From: Bartonella sp. AU16XJBT
Lineage (GTDB): Bacteria > Pseudomonadota > Alphaproteobacteria > Rhizobiales > Rhizobiaceae
Assembly (NCBI RefSeq): GCF_028618665.1
Contig: NZ_JAQITF010000001.1
Coordinates: 248,001 to 312,000 of the forward strand
Reading direction: 5' to 3'
DNA: 64,000 nt
The position numbers and the translations under genes are program-made. Numbering within the stretch: the stretch's first letter is position 1; every line of letters starts with the position of its first letter. The notes beneath the pieces are model-generated. The model was not told the origin of the DNA, did not search any database, and was given only the letters and a program-made list of their open reading frames with translations. Below are positions 55,975 through 64,000 of the stretch, in pieces.

Positions 55975-57594
55975 TTAATGACGGAAATGCCTTATTCCTG
56001 TAAAAACCATTGCTAAACCTTGCTCATCCGCAGCAGTGATAACTTCTTCATCACGCATGGAACCTCCTGGTTGAATGATTGCTGTTGCACCTGCTTCAGC
56101 TGCTGCTAATAAACCATCTGCAAAAGGAAAAAATGCATCGGATGCAACCACTGATCCTTTTGTGAGCGTTTCTGTTAAGCCTGCTCTTTGCGCACTTTCT
56201 GCGGCTTTACTTGCAGCAATTTTTGCTGAATCAATGCGGCTCATTTGTCCAGCGCCAATACCAACTGTTGCGCTATTTTTTGCATATACGATAGCATTTG
56301 ATTTAACGTGTTTTGCTACACGAAAAGCAAATTGAAGATCACGCATTTCATCTTGAGTTGGTGCTCGCTTTGTCACTACTTGCAATTTAAGATCATCAAT
56401 CACTACATTATCACGTGATTGCACTAAAATGCCTCCTGCAAGTGTTTTCGCAAGAAGTCCTCCACAACGTGGATTAGGGATACCACCTGTAATGAGCAAA
56501 CGAAGATTTTTTTTCTTAGCAATAATTTCACATGCTGCCATTGTTGCATCAGGAGCAATAATTACTTCCGTGAAAATTTTAACAATCTCTTCCGCACATT
56601 CTTCATCAAGGGTTTGATTTAAAGCAACAATTCCACCAAATGCCGATACATTATCACACATAAGAGCTTTCAAATAAGCTTCTTTCAAATTTTCCCCTTC
56701 CGCAACACCACAAGGATTGGCATGTTTAATAAGAGCAACAGCAGCAGTTCTATGTGGATCGAATTCTGCTACAAGTTCAAAGGCTGCATCTGTATCATTC
56801 AGATTGTTATAAGAAAGCGCTTTGCCTTGTAAAAGTTTTGCTGTTGCAACGCCAAAACGCTTTTCATTATTGCGATAAAATGCCGCCTGTTGATGGGGAT
56901 TTTCCCCATAGCGCATAACACTTTCAAGATGACCAGAAAAACTCTGCCATGATGGTGTTTCAATTTTTAAATCCCGTGCAAACCATGCTGCTATTGCCGT
57001 GTCATAAGCAGCGGTGTGCGCATACGCATGCATTGCTAACTGATGACGCATGGATAAGCTTAAACATCCATTATACTGTTTTAATTCGGCAAGAATCGAA
57101 TCATAGTCATTTATCGCTGTTACAACACCGGTATAAGCATAATTTTTTGCCGCAGCGCGAATCATCGCTGGTCCACCGATATCAATATTTTCAAGAATTG
57201 TTTTCCCATCGGCTCCTGATTGGATTGTCTCTTCAAAAGGATAAAGATTTACCACCAAGAGATCAATTCCATGAATGCTGTTCTTTTCCATAGCTTTCCT
57301 ATGGCTAGGATCTTCTCTTACCCCTAACAAAGCACCATGAATCAAAGGATGGAGTGTTTTGACACGCCCATCCATTATTTCAGGAAATCCAGTAACTTCA
57401 GCAACATCTTTTACGGGCAAACCAGCAGCTATGAGGGTTTTGGCTGTTCCTCCTGTTGAAATCAATTCAACATTGTAAGCCGCATGAAGGGCTTGTGCAA
57501 ATGCAACCACACCCGTTTTATCAGACACAGAAAGAAGAACACGACGAACCCGATGAAGATCAGGTATGGGAAAATTTTTGGCAACAACACCCAT
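55975..57594 (-). CDS. purH: Bifunctional AICAR transformylase/IMP cyclohydrolase
   Basis: PurH carries out the last two steps of IMP synthesis. From ATG 57594 it has about 539 residues, starting [18 protein letters not shown] as rhizobial homologues do; the open frame extends 15 codons upstream without support. The cyclohydrolase domain (about residues 1-200) has [49 protein letters not shown] and NLYPFEET. The transformylase domain has [56 protein letters not shown] and [18 protein letters not shown] with the terminal FTGIRHFRH. All expected motifs are present. Orientation is opposite to rsmB-heparinase. Confidence 0.96.
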   Translation of the reverse strand: MGVVAKNFPIPDLHRVRRVLLSVSDKTGVVAFAQALHAAYNVELISTGGTAKTLIAAGLPVKDVAEVTGFPEIMDGRVKTLHPLIHGALLGVREDPSHRKAMEKNSIHGIDLLVVNLYPFEETIQSGADGKTILENIDIGGPAMIRAAAKNYAYTGVVTAINDYDSILAELKQYNGCLSLSMRHQLAMHAYAHTAAYDTAIAAWFARDLKIETPSWQSFSGHLESVMRYGENPHQQAAFYRNNEKRFGVATAKLLQGKALSYNNLNDTDAAFELVAEFDPHRTAAVALIKHANPCGVAEGENLKEAYLKALMCDNVSAFGGIVALNQTLDEECAEEIVKIFTEVIIAPDATMAACEIIAKKKNLRLLITGGIPNPRCGGLLAKTLAGGILVQSRDNVVIDDLKLQVVTKRAPTQDEMRDLQFAFRVAKHVKSNAIVYAKNSATVGIGAGQMSRIDSAKIAASKAAESAQRAGLTETLTKGSVVASDAFFPFADGLLAAAEAGATAIIQPGGSMRDEEVITAADEQGLAMVFTGIRHFRH

Positions 57595-57639
57595 AACAGA
57601 AGCCTTAAAAATGAAAGAGTTAAAATTCCAGCAAAACAA

Positions 57640-58439
57640 GCTTATATGCTTATAGCATAAGCCTTTAGCAAATTACACTGAAAGGATAAACTGTCTTTTT
57701 AAAATATACGATGACTCACCTTTTTTCTTATACTGTAAAATGCCGTCATTTGATGTGTTGTGATAGGTATAAAAGTCTCATTGACACATTCAATGTTTTG
57801 TTGTTGCTTATAACTCAACCTCTTATTTTCATAGCTGGTTTGAAACAAAAACGCATCTGTACATTCTCTTCTATATTAGCTTTTTTATGTGAGATGAAGG
57901 CGAGAATATTGCATATACCCGTTTGAGTTATCTCTGAAACGGAAAATAACTGGCAAGAATATGAAATTGTAACGGCAGAAACGCGTGCTTATTTTTCCTG
58001 CTATTTTAAATTTTTATGTTTTTCAAAACTATTTATGACCAATGCTTTTAATAGAATGTGTTTTTAAGAGTGGAAATGACACATTGTCCTACATTTTTAT
58101 GCATTGCCTTTTTAATGAGGTTACGCTGTTCATCAAAATAAAACGCTCTTATAGTGCAAATTCATCTGAGTTTATTTTAAAAAAGCATTTTTCAATGGAT
58201 CAACTTTTATTTTATGGTGCTCTTGTGAAGAGTGTCGTATAAATCCTTCGGAATGTTTTAACTGACCCATTGTAGGTCCATGATCCATACTTAAAGGTAG
58301 CAGGTTGGGGGGATCATTCTCTTTATCTGTTTTCAATGCTTTAATAACTCTTTCTTTAACAATACTTTGCACTTGTGATGGAAGAGGAATTGATCTCCTT
58401 ATTTTTAATCATTTTATTTCTTGCGGTTTTCTTTACTTG
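57640..58439. other. Non-coding stretch with decayed element DNA
   Basis: No gene is supported. Bases about 57885-58045 resemble 39495-39680 (GCGAGAATATTGCATATACC against GCGAGCATATTGCGTATCTC; TTTTTCAAAACTATTTA in both), that is the DNA beyond the integrase part of copy 11. The element is therefore larger than the integrase 5' end. Small open frames (57711..57926, 58042..58242) have no features. Confidence 0.5.
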
Positions 58440-58570
58440 TGGGGGGAGCACGAGAATGATTTTGCTGGTTTTTAGTCAGAAGATTTGAAGTAAAAGAATC
58501 TTACGGATATTTGAGGTCTTATTTTAAGGTATAAAATGATAGAATTATTGTTATAAATCAAACAATTGAT
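58440..58570 (-). repeat. Integrase-derived repeat, copy 15 (upstream block)
   Basis: Leftward copy with AGATTTGAAGTAAAAGAATC, TTACGGATATTTGAGGTCTT and the terminal block ATTGTTATAAATCAAACAAT. The integrase coding part is not recognisable next to it. Confidence 0.7.
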
Positions 58571-58708
58571 TCTTAAAAAAACAAATTTTGTGATGTGTAA
58601 AATTCTCAATATAACAGTGTTAAGATCTGCTCTATTGTGAGATGTATGTTTTTAAAGGCCAAACTGTTTAATGACTATATTGGGGATGGATATTTTAATT
58701 GTTATTTT

Positions 58709-59491
58709 TTAGTTTTTTTGCCGTAGCAGAAAAAGAAAAGCGCCTAATACTCCAGCAGCTAAAATAAACCACGTGATTGCGTAAACAAGATGATTATTTC
58801 GAAAATGGATAATCGTAAGACCAGCGATGGGAAGATTTGCTTGTGGAGATGTTTTTTTAGCATCAATGAAATAAGGGGCAACAGTGGATAACCCAAGTTT
58901 TTGTGTCATAGCGGGAAGATCACGCGTATACCACACATTCTTGTCAGGATTATTTTTGCGTGGGAAAAAACCATTTTTTTCACTCATGCGTAATAAACCG
59001 ATAATTGTTGTTTGTTCTGTGTTTATGGTAGAATCTTGCTGAGATGAGGCATTTGTATGGGATTGCTCTGAGTGTTGAAAATTATTTCGTTCGTCCATGG
59101 GAATAAAGCCACGGTTGATAAAAGTCAGTGTGTTGTCAGCGGTTTGTAAAGGAGTCAAAACCCAGTAACCCGTAGTGTTTTGAGCAGCAGCAGTGACCAA
59201 AATATTTTTATTTTTTAAAAATTTTCCTGTGATAACAACAGGTTGATATTCACTTTTTTCAAAAGTAACATCAGCCCATTGATCTTTTTTAGGGGCATTT
59301 ATGGGGGCTAAGTGAACGCGCTGATTGGCACTCGTGATAAGATTTGTTTTCCAGTTTAACCGTTGCACCTGCCATATGCCTAATGCACTGAAGAGAAGAA
59401 AAAAACAAATACATAAAGTTCCAAACAAAAAAGAAGAAAAACGGCAAGAATTTCCCTGAAGCTTTGTCATGGGGGGCTCTTTTTTGTTCAT
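58709..59491 (-). CDS. surf1: SURF1-like cytochrome oxidase assembly protein
   Basis: SURF1 proteins help insert heme a into cytochrome c oxidase. The 260-residue protein has the usual two membrane segments, one near the N-terminus (about residues 18-40, LCICFFLLFSALGIWQVQRLNWK, with the conserved WQVxR) and one at the C-terminus (NNHLVYAITWFILAAGVLGAFLFL). The domain between includes VITGKFLKNKNILV, GYWVLTPLQTADNTLTFINRGFIP and NVWYTRDLPAM. It stands alone here, without ctaC or ctaD genes in the window. An AAAGGAAG ribosome site precedes the ATG. Confidence 0.92.
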   Translation of the reverse strand: MNKKEPPMTKLQGNSCRFSSFLFGTLCICFFLLFSALGIWQVQRLNWKTNLITSANQRVHLAPINAPKKDQWADVTFEKSEYQPVVITGKFLKNKNILVTAAAQNTTGYWVLTPLQTADNTLTFINRGFIPMDERNNFQHSEQSHTNASSQQDSTINTEQTTIIGLLRMSEKNGFFPRKNNPDKNVWYTRDLPAMTQKLGLSTVAPYFIDAKKTSPQANLPIAGLTIIHFRNNHLVYAITWFILAAGVLGAFLFLLRQKN

Positions 59492-59647
59492 GATTTATGC
59501 TTCCTTTCAGGACAACCGGCTTTTATTTTAACACGGTATGCCTTTAAAAAAAGTATTTTGTACGCTTTTGGGTGGAATTTGCACGCCTTGATTTTGGAAA
59601 AAGATGAAGATTGAGCCAGCAAGAGATGAAAAAGGTTTGATAAAAGA

Positions 59648-59676
59648 CTTGACCTTTTGTTGTCGAGCCCCTATTA
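59648..59676 (+). promoter_or_regulatory. Promoter of rpmB
   Basis: CTTGAC (59648-59653), a 17-base spacer and CTATTA (59671-59676) form one of the best housekeeping-sigma promoters in the window, about 115 bases before the L28 gene. Confidence 0.65.
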
Positions 59677-59790
59677 GAGAGAGACTTCCCAATGATGCCC
59701 GTTCAAGGCCGCATTGTGCGTGCTATTGTATTCATTGTGTCCTTTGGGTATAGGGATTTGAAAGTTTCTTAGAGTTTAAGGGTGAAGTTT

Positions 59791-60108
59791 ATGTCTCGTG
59801 CATGTGAATTGACAGGGAAAACGGTTTTGTATGGTAATAATGTTAGCCATGCGAATAATAAAACTCGGCGTCGTTTTTTACCAAATCTTTGCAATGTGAC
59901 GTTGATTTCAGAGGTGTTACAGCAAAGTTATCGTTTGCGCATTTCGGCAAATGCGTTGCGTTCTGTTGAGCACCGTGGCGGTCTTGATGGCTTTTTGGTT
60001 AAAGCAGATGACAAAGAATTGTCGCAACGTGCGCGTTTGTTAAAACGCCAAATCGTTAAGAAAAAAGCTGAGCAAGAAAGTGAGAAAAAGGCTGAACAAG
60101 CAGCGTGA
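59791..60108 (+). CDS. rpmB: 50S ribosomal protein L28
   Basis: L28 is a large-subunit protein. From ATG 59791 it has 105 residues, [20 protein letters not shown] at the start, [19 protein letters not shown] following and [20 protein letters not shown] later, then a lysine/glutamate-rich C-terminal tail, the longer alphaproteobacterial form. AAGGGTGA eight bases before the ATG is a good ribosome site; a GTG at 59782 would lie within it. It has its own promoter and lies near cobT, a linkage often seen in Rhizobiales. Confidence 0.96.
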   Translation: MSRACELTGKTVLYGNNVSHANNKTRRRFLPNLCNVTLISEVLQQSYRLRISANALRSVEHRGGLDGFLVKADDKELSQRARLLKRQIVKKKAEQESEKKAEQAA

Positions 60109-60254
60109 TTGTTGTAACGTGATTGTTCGTGTCATTATTTTTGGTGAATTGACGCTTTAATCACGGAACTTGGTCTTAAAGAAGTGCGCTTTTGGGGCTT
60201 TTTTCTCTTTGATCGCTCTATTATTTTATTGGTTCCATACCCCAGGTTAAAAAA

Positions 60255-60938
60255 ATGTTTTCAAGCGGTCTTTTATTAGAACAGCAAAAGAGAGGGTATG
60301 TTGTTTTTTCTGTTTTAGCAATGTGTCTTGCGGTCACTGCTTCTAATATTCTGGTTCAATATCCTGTCTATTGGTTTGGTTTGAATGAGCTGTTGACTTA
60401 TGGGGCTTTTACTTATCCATTTGCCTTTCTAATCAATGATTTGACAAATCGTTTTTATGGTCCATCTGCTGCGCGGCGTGTGGTTTATGCTGGTTTTTTT
60501 GCCGGTGTTTTTGTTTCTTGGATATTGGCAACACCGCGGCTTGCACTTGCTTCTAGTTTGGCATTTTTATTTGGACAACTTCTTGATATTCTTGTTTTTA
60601 CGCCTTTGCGACGGAAAACATGGTGGAAAGCTCCTTTAGCAGCAGCGTTGGTTGGTTCGGCGTTGGATACGGTGTTGTTTTTTTCTCTTGCTTTTTCGAG
60701 TTCTTTTGCCGTTCTTGATAAGATAACAGGGTATGCTGACAGTTCATTGGTGGAGAATACTGTTTTGGGAGGGATCGGCATGCCAGTTTGGCTCTCGCTT
60801 GCTTTTGGCGATTTTTCCGTAAAAATTGTTATGAGTCTGTTGATGTTGATACCTTATGGGACAATTCTTAACATTGTAAAACTTCCTCTTTATCAAAGTC
60901 ATCCAAAGGATGATTCCTCTTTTGCTTGCAACAAGTAA
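60255..60938 (+). CDS. yhhQ: Queuosine precursor transporter (VUT/YhhQ family)
   Basis: The product is 227 residues with about six membrane segments (first at residues 14-35). Family landmarks are AMCLAVTASNILVQYPV, LTYGAFTYPFAFLINDLTNRFYGPSAARRVVY and LIPYGTILNI near the C-terminus. E. coli YhhQ takes up 7-cyano- and 7-aminomethyl-7-deazaguanine for queuosine in tRNA. Its presence suggests salvage of queuosine precursors from the host or other bacteria, though tgt and queA cannot be seen here. The gene lies alone, 146 bases after rpmB. Confidence 0.9.
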   Translation: MFSSGLLLEQQKRGYVVFSVLAMCLAVTASNILVQYPVYWFGLNELLTYGAFTYPFAFLINDLTNRFYGPSAARRVVYAGFFAGVFVSWILATPRLALASSLAFLFGQLLDILVFTPLRRKTWWKAPLAAALVGSALDTVLFFSLAFSSSFAVLDKITGYADSSLVENTVLGGIGMPVWLSLAFGDFSVKIVMSLLMLIPYGTILNIVKLPLYQSHPKDDSSFACNK

Positions 60939-61544
60939 TAATCTTTGTTCTATTGTTTTCTTTAAAACTTAAATTTCCATTATGTTACGCATGCGATAAT
61001 ATCGTTGATTGAGATAGTTTATCGCTTCATGGCTTATGTGAGAGGTCTGTATGTTTCACTCATTTCAAGACTCTTTTTGTGAGGCAGCAATAAAAAATTA
61101 TTTGTTTAGGCTTTCATAAAAAATGGATGAATAAACACTATTTGAAAAAGGTCAAACACACCTTCTTATAAACCACATTGAGGTAAAAGAAATTTCAGTT
61201 GTGTGTTGTTAACTTATTGAATTTATAAGAGTAACTCATCGTTTTGGGACATAAGAAAGCGGCATAATAATTCTGGCATATTATCAATCTTCTTAGACTG
61301 AATTCAAACAAAGTCATGCTTTGTATATCACAAGAAAGGGTGGTCTTCGGATAATACTCTTTGAAAAGATGCAAAACACGTTTTTATGAATAGCTTTAAT
61401 AGAAGAGAAATTGTTGTTTGTTGCTATCAATGTGTTGATTTATATCAAAATATTAAGAGCTAGAAAATAGAGTTCCTCGCATAGGTAAAGATGATTGTGT
61501 TGGATTATATTTTATGTAACACATTAATTTATTAAGGATAATTC
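60939..61544. other. Non-coding stretch after yhhQ
   Basis: AT-rich and without a gene. An imperfect hairpin AACAAG-TAATAAT-CTTTGTT with T-rich tail (60929-60955) may terminate yhhQ. Around 61300-61390, TGAATTCAAACAAAGTCATG and GTATATCACAAGAAAGG recall the upstream block of the integrase repeats, but too weakly to call. Confidence 0.4.
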
Positions 61545-61810
61545 ATTTTTTATAGATTGAATAAAAGCCTTATATCGTAAAAACCTTTCGTTTCAATTTC
61601 TCTATGTATTGCCTCAGTCAAAGTATTTCTCTTGCATAGGATAAGCGGGGGAAGCCTGTGTCGATAAAAAATATTAAAGAAAAGATAAAAATGCCTCTTT
61701 ATGTATTATCTAAAATGCCAAGGTTTGTTGGAATATTGGGGAGTAGGCATAATGAAGGGAACGGTTTTCTTTTTTATGGTGCGTAAAGATGGTGATACTG
61801 AATAGATTTT
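61545..61810 (+). repeat. Integrase-derived repeat, copy 16
   Basis: Rightward copy: GCGGGGGAAGCCTGTGTCGA, AAAAATGCCTCTTTATGTAT (integrase start), AAAATGCCAAGGTTTGTTGG, then ATGGTGCGTAAAGATGGTGA. It is decayed and faces copy 17. Confidence 0.7.
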
Positions 61811-61899
61811 ACACTCAATATCGTTCCATTTATAAGTGCTTTGGTGCTTTTGTAAAATAAGCTTGGAAGTCAAGGTGAAGTATTTCTGTAAAATAGAAT

Positions 61900-62050
61900 T
61901 ATGCTTTTTTGCATCGCTTGTGACGTGCAAGCAAATGATTTGGATTGATTCAATGTGGAACAGATTTGAAATAAAAGAATCGTATGGTATTCAGGGGTCT
62001 CATTCCAGTTGAATAACGCGAGATTTATCATTTATAAATCAATGTATTGC
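61900..62050 (-). repeat. Integrase-derived repeat, copy 17
   Basis: Leftward copy with a perfect CTTGTGACGTGCAAG palindrome (61918-61932), AAATGATTTGGATTGATTCA, CAGATTTGAAATAAAAGAAT, TATGGTATTCAGGGGTCTCA, TTGAATAACG and the terminal block TTATCATTTATAAATCAATG. It ends about 15 bases from the cobT stop. Confidence 0.85.
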
Positions 62051-62065
62051 TGATTTAAGGCCGGT

Positions 62066-63973
62066 TTATTTCTTATAAAGTTGAGGTGTTTTATCACTAA
62101 AAAGTGCTTCTAATTGTTTTGTTATGGCGTCTGCAAGCTCTTCGGCATTCATAATTGTTACAGCACGTTGATAATAACGTGTGACGTCATGACCAATTCC
62201 AATGGCAATGAGTTCGATCGGGGAATATGTTTGGATTTCTTGAATTACTGCGCGTAAATGTTTTTCCAGATAATTGCTGGCGTTGACCGATAATGTTGAA
62301 TCGTCAACAGGGGCTCCATCAGAAATAACCATGAGAATGCGACGTTGTTCACGCCGTGATAAAAGGCGTTGATGCGCCCAAATTAAAGCTTCTCCGTCGA
62401 TATTTTCTTTTAATAATCCTTCTTGCATCATTAAACCTAGATTGCGCCGTGCTCGACGCCATGGGGTGTCAGCACTTTTATAGATGATATGACACAAATC
62501 ATTAAGACGTCCAGGATGATGAGGCTTATGTTTCTTAAGCCATTTTTCGCGTGACCTTCCACCTTTCCAAGTTTTGGTGGTAAAACCTAAAATTTCAACA
62601 TTGACACCACAACGTTCAAGCGTTTGTGCCAAAATATCGGCACAACTTGCGGCAACGCTAATGGGACGTCCGCGCATTGAACCAGAATTATCAATGAGGA
62701 GTGAAACGACCGTATCTCGAAATTGGCTGTTGCTTTCCATTTTAAAAGAAAGGGGTTGCATGGGATCAATAATCAGGCGTGTAAGCCGTGCTGTATCAAG
62801 ATATCCTTCTTCAAGGTCAAATTTCCAGTTGCGATTTTGTTGTGCCATAAGGCGGCGCTGGAGACGGTTGGCTAAACGTCCAACAATGTTTTGAAGATGA
62901 CTAATTTGCTTATCAAGACAACGGCGTAAGTAATCTAACTCATTTTCAGAACAAAAATCCGTTGCTTCCAAAATTTCATCAAATTGACGGGTGAAGATTT
63001 GATAATTACCAAGTCTTTCCATTTGTTCTGAATCAGAAAAAAGACGTTTGGGTTTGTTCTGCTTTTCTTTCCATGGATCATTTTTTTGCTCGCCGTCAGC
63101 TTGATCATTGTCGTTTGTTTGTGTCGCTTGTATTTTTCCTTCGTCTTGCACATCACTTTCTTGTTCAGTGCTGGTTTGTTCTTCACTTTGAGCGTGTTTT
63201 TTGTTTTTACTTTCTTCTTCTACTTGATCTTGAGGTTCACATTCGTTTTTTAATTTTTTATTGTTTTCACTTTCAGAAATTGCATCTTGTTGCACTGTCA
63301 TTTTGAGTGTCGCAAGCATTTGGCAAACGATTTGAGCAAAAGCCTGTTGGTTGTAAATATGATGTGTGAGTTCATTGAGCTCTGCTGCGGCTTTTTGTTC
63401 AAGTTCTTGGCGCCACAATTCTAAAACTGGGCCTGCTTCTCTTGGAGCCGCGCGCTTTGTTATTTTTTCACGCAATAAAAGTGCCATCGCTTCTTGGATA
63501 GGGGCTTCACTTTGGTTGCTAATCTTTTCATAATGGGCTCTTTTGTATTTATCGGCGAGCATGACATCAAGATTTTTTGCAAGCCCCTCCATGGCTAAAG
63601 TACCGATTGCTTCAACGCGTGTTTGTTCAAGGGCATCAAAGATCGCCCGTGCTTCTGATTCTAGCGGAGCAAATTGCATGTGAATGCCGTTATCATGCCA
63701 TGCTTTGCGCAGAGCCATGGAATCACCTAATCCGCGGGTAATCGTGATATCTTTATCTGTTGCGTGTTGTGGTAATTCTGGTAAGCGTGCACAATTTTCG
63801 CTCAAAGATGGTCTGTTGGGACTAAAAGAAACTTCTAAGTGGGACGTACCAGCAATAGCACGCATACAGGTGGAAAGAGCTTTCTTAAAAGCTTCATGAT
63901 TAAGCGTATTGAGGGGAGGATTGTTTGTTAAATTTTTTCTGTTGTCGTCAGGGTTGATCGCCATAATCGACAT
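62066..63973 (-). CDS. cobT: Cobaltochelatase CobT subunit-like protein with VWA domain
   Basis: The 635-residue product has an N-terminal domain (about 1-215), a very acidic and glutamine-rich linker (about 220-320, the typical CobT spacer) and a C-terminal von Willebrand A domain with the metal site [20 protein letters not shown] (DxSxS, about residues 414-433) and [26 protein letters not shown] is also family-typical. CobS (AAA+) and CobT assist CobN in inserting cobalt during aerobic cobalamin synthesis. Bartonella is not known to make cobalamin, and no other cob gene is visible, so the protein may have another MoxR/VWA-type role. The start is ATG 63973 with AAGGA upstream; ATG 63964 is possible. 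The preceding gene lies outside the window. Confidence 0.92.
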   Translation of the reverse strand: MSIMAINPDDNRKNLTNNPPLNTLNHEAFKKALSTCMRAIAGTSHLEVSFSPNRPSLSENCARLPELPQHATDKDITITRGLGDSMALRKAWHDNGIHMQFAPLESEARAIFDALEQTRVEAIGTLAMEGLAKNLDVMLADKYKRAHYEKISNQSEAPIQEAMALLLREKITKRAAPREAGPVLELWRQELEQKAAAELNELTHHIYNQQAFAQIVCQMLATLKMTVQQDAISESENNKKLKNECEPQDQVEEESKNKKHAQSEEQTSTEQESDVQDEGKIQATQTNDNDQADGEQKNDPWKEKQNKPKRLFSDSEQMERLGNYQIFTRQFDEILEATDFCSENELDYLRRCLDKQISHLQNIVGRLANRLQRRLMAQQNRNWKFDLEEGYLDTARLTRLIIDPMQPLSFKMESNSQFRDTVVSLLIDNSGSMRGRPISVAASCADILAQTLERCGVNVEILGFTTKTWKGGRSREKWLKKHKPHHPGRLNDLCHIIYKSADTPWRRARRNLGLMMQEGLLKENIDGEALIWAHQRLLSRREQRRILMVISDGAPVDDSTLSVNASNYLEKHLRAVIQEIQTYSPIELIAIGIGHDVTRYYQRAVTIMNAEELADAITKQLEALFSDKTPQLYKK

Positions 63974-64000
63974 ATTCCTTTAAGATGAGACACCCTGCAT

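Overview
This window looks like a Bartonella chromosome (Alphaproteobacteria, Hyphomicrobiales). The DNA is AT-rich. Gene neighbourhoods are typical of the order: aroB-aroK, xerD-accA, argH-lptM-lysA, a mitofilin-like gene followed by a hemY-like gene, ffh-chorismate mutase-rpsP, rsmB-heparinase II/III. Long non-coding gaps and many gene remnants fit the reductive evolution of Bartonella. The two heme-operon membrane genes (33.0-35.8 kb) are present without hemC/hemD, which agrees with the known heme dependence of the genus. Genus is inferred from gene content and style; I cannot name the species.

Layout. 0-4 kb: shikimate genes aroB (partial) and aroK face away from a small membrane gene, xerD, accA and an L,D-transpeptidase lipoprotein gene. 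4-9 kb: a COG0523 GTPase and a DacF-like carboxypeptidase embedded in repeat copies. 9-10.8 kb: divergent plsC and thiD. 10.8-12.9 kb: an accessory patch beside tRNA-Gly(GCC), with a broken acetyltransferase, a DnaB-like remnant and an iteron-like segment. 13-17 kb: a three-gene ABC importer and holA. 17.5-18.4 kb: tyrC. 19.6-28.1 kb: yihY, UPF0178, tlpA, argH, lptM, lysA, a TIGR02302 protein and a methyltransferase. 28.9-36.7 kb: a CenR-like regulator, an EVE protein, tsaD, the mitofilin/HemY pair and a glutamine amidotransferase. 36.7-40.8 kb: a repeat-rich block with a frameshifted DUF2125 gene and the longest integrase remnant. 40.9-53.8 kb: the giant NAD-glutamate dehydrogenase gene, carbonic anhydrase, ffh with a structured leader, chorismate mutase, rpsP, an SDH assembly factor, htpX, rsmB and heparinase II/III. 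53.8-64 kb: more remnants, a DUF1127 gene, purH (inverted), surf1, rpmB, a queuosine-precursor transporter and cobT.

The most striking feature is a dispersed, decayed family derived from one tyrosine integrase gene and its upstream region. About seventeen copies or fragments lie in 64 kb, in both orientations and often as converging inverted pairs. Three unrelated genes (holA, gdh, purH) are each followed by a decayed second copy of their own 3' end. A segment of about 230 bp with helically spaced repeats occurs twice in inverted orientation, about 27.7 kb apart, once beside the DnaB-like remnant. I see no CRISPR array, intact insertion sequence, restriction system or toxin-antitoxin pair. 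Coordinates of decayed repeats are approximate because they were aligned by eye.
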